A stretch of 64,000 nucleotides of DNA. It comes from Steroidobacter agaridevorans (GTDB lineage Bacteria > Pseudomonadota > Gammaproteobacteria > Steroidobacterales > Steroidobacteraceae). A model generated the notes under the pieces. That model did not search any database, had not been told where the DNA came from, and saw nothing but the letters and a program-made list of their open reading frames with translations. Positions 58,931 through 64,000 of the stretch are shown here, piece after piece. The stretch spans positions 123,972 to 187,971 of the forward strand of contig NZ_BLJO01000010.1 in assembly GCF_009932555.1 (NCBI RefSeq), in the 5' to 3' direction. Within the stretch, counting starts at the first letter, position 1, and each line of letters starts with the position of its first letter. Made by a program: the position numbers and the translations under genes.

Positions 58931-61582
58931 TTATGCCGGTAGCGTGAAGCCGTGCTGCCGCACCAGTCGCGTGCAGGCCGCCACTAAGTGTTGATCGTAG
59001 AGCTTGCCGGCGCTCCGGTTGATCTCGTCGATCGCCGCGTCCATGCCCAGGGCCGGCCGGTACGGACGCGGCGAGCACATGGCTTCCACCGTATCGGCGA
59101 TCGCGAGGATGCGGGCTTCGATCATGATCTCTTCGCCCTTCAGGCCGCGCGGATAGCCGCTGCCGTCGAAACGTTCGTGCGACTGATAAATGATGTCGGC
59201 GATGGGCGCGCCCAGATCGATATCCGCGAGCAGCTGGCAGCCTTCTTCGACGTGCGTGCGCATGAGCGCGAGCTCGGTTTCGGTCAGCGGCGCGGGCTTG
59301 CTGAGGATGGACGCCGGTACCGCGATGTTGCCAATGTCGTGTAACAGCGCCGCGACTCGCAGCCCATGCTGGCGCTCGCCATCGAGGCCGGCCTCGCGTC
59401 CGATCGCGACCGCCAGCGCCGCCAGGCGGCGCGACGAGCCGGCGGTGTATGGATCGTGCCGCTCGCTCATCCGCACGAACGAATCGATCATGCCTTGAAG
59501 CGCCACGTCGGTGCGCTGGAGCGCACTGAGCGTCACGGCATGCGCTCGCTTCGAATGCAGCAGACGCCACACGCCGTCCGCCAGCGCAGCGAGCGTGCGC
59601 TGATCTTCTTCGGTGTAGTTCGCATCCCGATTGCCGACGCCGAGCACGGCAATCACTTCCTCACCCGACAGCATGGGCACGGCCAGGAAGCGCGTGAGGT
59701 CCGGCAAACCGTCGTTCTGCGGCTTGCGGGCGGCATCGTTGGTCCAGGTGGGATGCTTACCGCGCACGCATTCGCTGAGCATCATCGCCCGGCCAATGGG
59801 CTGCGGCTCCGAATCGGCCATGACCACTTGCGGCCGGCCGCCATCGCGCCAGGCGGCGAGCGTCATGGTCTTCTGCGCGTTATCGACAAAGTACAAATAG
59901 CCCAGCGGGCTGCGCCCCGCTTCCATGGCCTGCTCGATCACCCGGCGCACGATGGCGGACTCGTCGAGCGAGTCGGCCTGCTTGAACAGATCGACCAGGA
60001 AATCGGCCTGACGCTGCTGAATGCGCTGTGCGATCAGGTCGCGACGGCGCTGAGCCGTATCGCGAATCAGCACGATGCTGTCGCCGCGCCGGTTCTCCAG
60101 GAGCCCGACGCTCACTTCGACGTCCAACAACGTGCCGTCCTTGCGACGATGCTTGGTCTCGTAACGCCCGCCGCCCCGGACGCGGCCGAGCTGCAGTCGC
60201 ATCGTGGTCTCGCCGGAAGCGGGATCCTCGATGTCGGCGGCATTCATGCGCAACAGCTCTTCCTTGCTGTAGCCGGACATGCGGCAGTAGGCCGCGTTCA
60301 CGTCCTGGATCTGCCCATCGCTGCCGAGCAGCCAGGAGCCGTCGGCCGCCGAGTCGAGCAATGAGTTGCCGGCTTTCGCTTGTTCCTGCAGCTGACGCTC
60401 GGTTTCCAGACGCTGCGAAAGATCGAACGCGGCGACCAGGTCGGCGTTGCGGCCGTCGAACTCGATCTGTTGCGAGGAGATCGACAGGAACAGCGCGAGA
60501 CTGTCTTTGCGTTGATGCACGCTGATGGACGAATCCGGCGACTCGCCGCCCGGCAACGTCAGCGCCGATGCTTTCAAGCCCAGGAATTCGGCGCGCGAAT
60601 AGCCATACATCGCCAACGCGGCGTCGTTGACGGCGATGAAGCCGCCGGTGGCGTGATCGGCGATCCACATCGGCTGCGGATTGTTCTCGAAGACGCGACG
60701 AAAGCGCGCTTCGCCGGCGGCCAGCCGCTGATTGCCCGCTTCGAGCTCGCTGACCTGCGAGCGCAAACGCGCCTGCGCCTGCACAGCTCGCTCCACGGCC
60801 TCGCCCTGAGCCTGCGCCTGTTGCGCGCTGTACTGAGCCTCGGCTTGCAAACGTTCGACGCGCTCGACCGCTTCGGCCTGCGCGCGCTGAGCCTTTTCCA
60901 ACGCTTCTGTTTGCTCAGCCTGGGCGCGCTGAGCGCGCTCCAATGCTTCAGCTTGCGCGGCCTGCTGACGCTGCGCCTTCTCGAGCGCCTCGGCTTGAGC
61001 GGCCTGCTGACGCTGCGCTTTGTCGAGCGCCTCGGCTTGCGCGGCCTGCTGGCGTTGCGCGGCCTGCGCCTTCTCGAGCGCTTCGGCTTGAGTCTTTTCG
61101 AGCACGGCGAAGCGCTGCATGGCAGCCGTGTCGAGCATGTTCATCGGGCGGGTGTTGCCGCTCGTGCCGTTGCCATGCCCGCCATTTTCATTGGCGCGCG
61201 CACCATTCGCGTGACCGGCTGGCAACAACTCATCGAGCGCGCTCAGCAGTTTGTCCGGCGCGGTCGAACGGGAGAGAAAGCGTTCGGCGCCCAGCTCCAG
61301 GGCGAAGCGCTCGTACTTCGGATCGTCGTGCCGGCGCGTGTAGAACACGAACGGAATGCTCTGCAGGCGCTCGTCCTGCTTCCATTTGCGGCACAGGGCG
61401 AAACCGTCCATGCGAGGCAGGACGATGTCGGAAACGATGGCTTGCGGCGGCTCGCGGCGCGCGACGTCCAATGCCGCGAGTCCATTCGAGGATTTCAACA
61501 CCCGATGACCGCGACCCGACAGCAATGTTTCAAGCGCGCTTTGCTCTGACTCGCGCTCGAATGCGATCAGGATGACACCCAT
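58931..61582 (-). CDS. REC - coiled coil - PAS - PAS - GAF - HD-GYP signalling protein
   Basis: The 883-residue protein has a receiver-like domain (1-120; Asp52 in VSDIVLPRMDG, but no clear C-terminal Lys), a coiled coil (about 150-290) built of 14-residue EALEKAQRQQAAQA-type repeats, two PAS domains (about 295-395 and 405-520), a GAF domain (about 545-690) and an HD-GYP domain. HD-GYP enzymes hydrolyse c-di-GMP. Here His748-Asp749 and GYP809-811 are kept, but Asn752 replaces the usual Lys of HDxGK and Ser801 replaces the first His of HHE. Activity may be altered. ATG 61582 has GGGAG eight bases upstream. Confidence 0.9.
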   Translation of the reverse strand: MGVILIAFERESEQSALETLLSGRGHRVLKSSNGLAALDVARREPPQAIVSDIVLPRMDGFALCRKWKQDERLQSIPFVFYTRRHDDPKYERFALELGAERFLSRSTAPDKLLSALDELLPAGHANGARANENGGHGNGTSGNTRPMNMLDTAAMQRFAVLEKTQAEALEKAQAAQRQQAAQAEALDKAQRQQAAQAEALEKAQRQQAAQAEALERAQRAQAEQTEALEKAQRAQAEAVERVERLQAEAQYSAQQAQAQGEAVERAVQAQARLRSQVSELEAGNQRLAAGEARFRRVFENNPQPMWIADHATGGFIAVNDAALAMYGYSRAEFLGLKASALTLPGGESPDSSISVHQRKDSLALFLSISSQQIEFDGRNADLVAAFDLSQRLETERQLQEQAKAGNSLLDSAADGSWLLGSDGQIQDVNAAYCRMSGYSKEELLRMNAADIEDPASGETTMRLQLGRVRGGGRYETKHRRKDGTLLDVEVSVGLLENRRGDSIVLIRDTAQRRRDLIAQRIQQRQADFLVDLFKQADSLDESAIVRRVIEQAMEAGRSPLGYLYFVDNAQKTMTLAAWRDGGRPQVVMADSEPQPIGRAMMLSECVRGKHPTWTNDAARKPQNDGLPDLTRFLAVPMLSGEEVIAVLGVGNRDANYTEEDQRTLAALADGVWRLLHSKRAHAVTLSALQRTDVALQGMIDSFVRMSERHDPYTAGSSRRLAALAVAIGREAGLDGERQHGLRVAALLHDIGNIAVPASILSKPAPLTETELALMRTHVEEGCQLLADIDLGAPIADIIYQSHERFDGSGYPRGLKGEEIMIEARILAIADTVEAMCSPRPYRPALGMDAAIDEINRSAGKLYDQHLVAACTRLVRQHGFTLPA

Positions 61583-61692
61583 GCCCAGTCTCCCGGCGCG
61601 AGCGCGCCAGCCTAGAAAAACAGTCCCCGCGGAGCCCCGAAGGTTTCCATCGGCTACGGCCGACCCCGAACCAAGAAACTTAACGCTTACCC

Positions 61693-61799
61693 ACCACAGG
61701 CACAGGGATGTGCCCGCCGCCGCAGGCGGCGAGCGCAGCGGGAAAAGTCGCGCCTTTTCCCCTCTGCGCCACAGCGCGAGTGGCAGGATGCCCGAGTCG
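61693..61799 (-). repeat. Dispersed intergenic repeat, copy B
   Basis: This is the reverse-complement counterpart of 39053-39160. The two hairpins are kept and the A/T one is longer here (GGGAAAAG with CTTTTCCC). It lies in the 315-base gap between the HD-GYP gene and the response regulator gene; the rest of that gap shows no gene or terminator. Confidence 0.75.
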
Positions 61800-61897
61800 C
61801 TGTTTGATAAGTATGCCCGGCGCCCGCGGGGATTGGCACGATTAGGGGGAACTCTGAGCTACAAAGGGAGACGCAGTGCACATTCTGCGAGATCGGT

Positions 61898-62332
61898 TCA
61901 GGGGCCCGCGCGGTTGATGCGCGTCCAGTACTGGCCGAGCAGCGAGACCTGGTCGGTGAATTGCTTGAAGTCCACCGGTTTCACGATGTAACTATTGGCG
62001 TGCGCCTCGTAGCTGCGCGCCATGTCCGACTCCTGGTCGGACGAGGACATGATCACCACCGGCGTGGAGCGTGTCTTGGGATCGGCCTTGATCTGCGCCA
62101 GCACGTCCAGGCCGTCGATCTTCGGCATATGCAGGTCGAGCAGCATCAGTTTCGGATTGCCCGACACCCGCTGCGCATAAACGCCCTGACGGAACACATA
62201 GTGCAAGGCGGCCTCGCCGTCCTGCACCCACACGACTTGTTGTGAAACGCCGCCGATCTCCAGCGCGCGGATCGTCAGCTCCGCGTCGGTGGGATTGTCG
62301 TCCGCGAGCAGAATGTACCCGGTGTGACTCAC
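61898..62332 (-). CDS. Single-domain response regulator (Rcp1-like)
   Basis: The 144-residue receiver starts at GTG 62330-62332, whose bases overlap the stop of the upstream peptidase gene. The pocket has Asp11/Asp12 (LLADDNPTDAEL), the phospho-acceptor in LMLLDLHMPKIDGLDVL, Ser in VIMSSS and Lys in YIVKPVDF. The NPTDAELTIRAL opening is typical of Rcp1-type regulators that pair with phytochrome or PAS/GAF kinases. No kinase is adjacent, though the HD-GYP gene lies downstream on the same strand. Confidence 0.9.
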   Translation of the reverse strand: MSHTGYILLADDNPTDAELTIRALEIGGVSQQVVWVQDGEAALHYVFRQGVYAQRVSGNPKLMLLDLHMPKIDGLDVLAQIKADPKTRSTPVVIMSSSDQESDMARSYEAHANSYIVKPVDFKQFTDQVSLLGQYWTRINRAGP

Positions 62333-64000
62333 GACGCCTCCCCGATGCTCGCACCTTCGGCCAGTGCGATGACGAATCCGTATTCTCGCGCTACTTCGCG
62401 CATGTGCTCATATCTCCCCGACTTGCCGCCGTGGCCGGCCTCCAGATTGACGTGCATCAACAGCGGCTGGCTGCTGGTGTTGTGCCGTCGCAGCTTCGCG
62501 ACCCATTTGGCGGGCTCGTAATACTGCACCTGACTATCCCATAGCCCGGTGGTGACCAGCATGGCTGGGTAATGCTGGTGGCGGATATTGTCGTACGGCG
62601 AATAAGAAAGCATATAGGCGTAGGCAGCGGCCTCGTTCGGGTTGCCCCACTCGTCATATTCGAGCGTGGTCAAGGGAATGCTGGTGTCGAGCATGGTGGT
62701 GACGATGTCGACGAACGGCACATGCGCGACCAGCGCGGCGTAGCGGTCGGGCGCGACGTTGGCGATCACGCCCATCAGCAGCCCGCCGGCGCTGCCGCCG
62801 GCAGCGAAAACTTTGTCGCGCGCACAGTAGCCTCGCGTCACCAGATAATCGGTCACATCGACGAAATCGTTGAAGGTGTTCCACTTCTGTTCCAGCCGCC
62901 CGGCGTCGTACCAGCGCCGGCCCAGCTCCTGGCCGCCGCGGATGTGCGCCATCGCATACACGAAGCCGCGATCGAGCAACGACAGCCGTGACGTGCTGAA
63001 CGCCGGCTCCATGCTCAGCCCGTACGAGCCATAGCCGTATTGATACAACGGCGCACTGCCGTTCAGCGGCGTGCCCTTGCGATACACGATCGAGACGGGA
63101 ATGCGCTCGCCATCGCGCGCCGGCGCCCACACGAACTCGCTGACGTAATTTGCTGAATCGAAATCGCCTAGCACCGGCTCGCGTTTCAACACGGTGCGCG
63201 AGCCGTCGGCAAGATCGTATTCATACGTGGTGCCGGGCGTGGTCAGCGACGTATACACGTAACGCAGCCGTGTGGTGTCGAGCTCGGGATTAGAGCCCAG
63301 CGCCATGGTGTAAGCAGGATCGTCCGCCGTGAGATGAAACGGCGCTTCGCCCCAGCGCTGCACGCGCACGTTCATCAAGCCCTGCGAGCGCTCGCTGACC
63401 GCGACGAACGTGCGGAACAACTCGAAGTCCTGGATGAAAACTTCCGGATCGTGCGCGATCACATCGCGCCACTGCTTGCGATCGGCAGCCTGCTCGACCG
63501 GCACTTCGACAATGCGGAAATTCAGCGCCTGCCAGTTGGTGCGAATCAGGAATTGCTCGTCGAGATGATCGAGCTGATATTCGTGATCGTCCTCGCGCGG
63601 CACGACCACTTTGAAATCGAAGCTCGGATCGTCGACGCGTGCATACCGCCACTCCGACGAGGTGGTGCTCTCGGAGGCGATCAGCAGATAACGCTCCGAC
63701 TTGCTGCGCTCGACGGTGAGATCGAAGCTTTCGTCGGGCTCTTCGTAAACCAGCACATGCTCGCCGCGGTCGCCGAGCCGATGACGGCGGATGCGCCGGC
63801 CGAGCAGCGTCACCGGATCCTGTTCCACATATAACAAGGTGCGGTTGTCTTCGGCCCAGGCCACGCCGGCGCCGACGTTCTCGATCACGTCCGGCAGCAG
63901 CGTGCCGGTCGTCAGATCCTTGACCCGGAGCCGGTACTGGCGGCGCCCGACCGTGTCCTCGGTGTACGCCAGCAGGCGGTTGTCCGGGCTGATCTCATAG
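62329..64000 (-). CDS. ptrB: Oligopeptidase B (S9 family), truncated by the window edge
   Basis: The frame continues in register to the edge of the window, so the 557 codons present lack the N-terminus. The C-terminal catalytic domain has the nucleophile Ser in AAGGSAGGLLMG, the acidic residue in the TTGLWDSQVQYYEP region and the His in LEAGHGGKSGR. The upstream beta-propeller blades are partly present. Oligopeptidase B cleaves peptides after basic residues and acts in the cytosol. The stop overlaps the start of the response regulator gene. Confidence 0.9.
   Translation of the reverse strand, partial: YEISPDNRLLAYTEDTVGRRQYRLRVKDLTTGTLLPDVIENVGAGVAWAEDNRTLLYVEQDPVTLLGRRIRRHRLGDRGEHVLVYEEPDESFDLTVERSKSERYLLIASESTTSSEWRYARVDDPSFDFKVVVPREDDHEYQLDHLDEQFLIRTNWQALNFRIVEVPVEQAADRKQWRDVIAHDPEVFIQDFELFRTFVAVSERSQGLMNVRVQRWGEAPFHLTADDPAYTMALGSNPELDTTRLRYVYTSLTTPGTTYEYDLADGSRTVLKREPVLGDFDSANYVSEFVWAPARDGERIPVSIVYRKGTPLNGSAPLYQYGYGSYGLSMEPAFSTSRLSLLDRGFVYAMAHIRGGQELGRRWYDAGRLEQKWNTFNDFVDVTDYLVTRGYCARDKVFAAGGSAGGLLMGVIANVAPDRYAALVAHVPFVDIVTTMLDTSIPLTTLEYDEWGNPNEAAAYAYMLSYSPYDNIRHQHYPAMLVTTGLWDSQVQYYEPAKWVAKLRRHNTSSQPLLMHVNLEAGHGGKSGRYEHMREVAREYGFVIALAEGASIGEAS

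Noticed and set aside
1-64000. tRNA, rRNA, CRISPR arrays, prophage or insertion sequences
   Set aside because: No T-loop or acceptor patterns, no regularly spaced repeats, and no transposase or integrase sequence were seen.

Overview
The window looks like chromosomal DNA of a GC-rich gammaproteobacterium. The core gene types (LptM lipoprotein beside polA, TamA/TamB, FadE, DsbA, cytochrome c4, oligopeptidase B) and an arginine operon containing an N-acyl-ornithine-type carbamoyltransferase fit the Xanthomonadales / Steroidobacterales / Nevskiales part of the class. That placement is an inference from gene content, not a sequence search. I see no rRNA, tRNA, CRISPR array, prophage or insertion sequence.

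Layout. 1-3.8 kb: an Mla-type lipid transport operon (permease with STAS domain, ATPase, MCE protein, auxiliary lipoprotein) ending in a truncated secreted nuclease gene, all on the minus strand. 3.8-12.9 kb: housekeeping and stress genes (MscS channel, trehalose-phosphate synthase, malate dehydrogenase, FadE, a DHFR-fold reductase, a DUF4399 protein, DNA polymerase IV). 12.9-15.4 kb: a small accessory patch with a HigBA-like toxin-antitoxin pair and a divergent pair of genes resembling FlhD (with an apparent internal duplication) and FlhC, with no flagellar genes nearby. 15.4-25.4 kb: NudC, a TANGO2-like protein, TamA/TamB, a hydrolase, a NUDIX protein and RarD. 25.4-37.4 kb: argR-argG-DUF1611-argC-argD-argF'-argB-argH, then a thioesterase, lptM and polA, all on the plus strand and preceded by a pair of ARG-box-like palindromes. 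37.5-44.8 kb: two outer-membrane beta-barrels, a structured non-coding stretch, a dispersed repeat, EngB, cytochrome c4, a lipoprotein DsbA, CorA, a NYN-domain nuclease and an EEP-family hydrolase.

45.4-50.2 kb holds the most unusual operon: a membrane CheA-like kinase (Hpt plus HATPase), a CheY-like regulator, a CheX-like phosphatase, and a protein in which a receiver domain is joined through one membrane helix to a periplasmic TonB C-terminal domain. No MCP, CheW or ExbBD gene is in the window. The simplest reading is a phosphorelay that acts directly on a TonB-type energy transducer.

50.2-64 kb, all on the minus strand: an NTP/NDP-exchange-like transporter, an active/inactive pair of M16 peptidases, then a cyclic-di-GMP neighbourhood. 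Two paralogous secreted proteins with putative-Ig repeats and a fibronectin-III-like end are each preceded by c-di-GMP-I (GEMM) riboswitch aptamers, two in tandem before one gene and one before the other. Next to them is a REC-PAS-PAS-GAF-HD-GYP protein whose HD-GYP site has two unusual substitutions. A single-domain response regulator and a truncated oligopeptidase B gene close the window. A repeat of about 107 bp occurs twice, at 39.1 and 61.7 kb, in opposite orientation.
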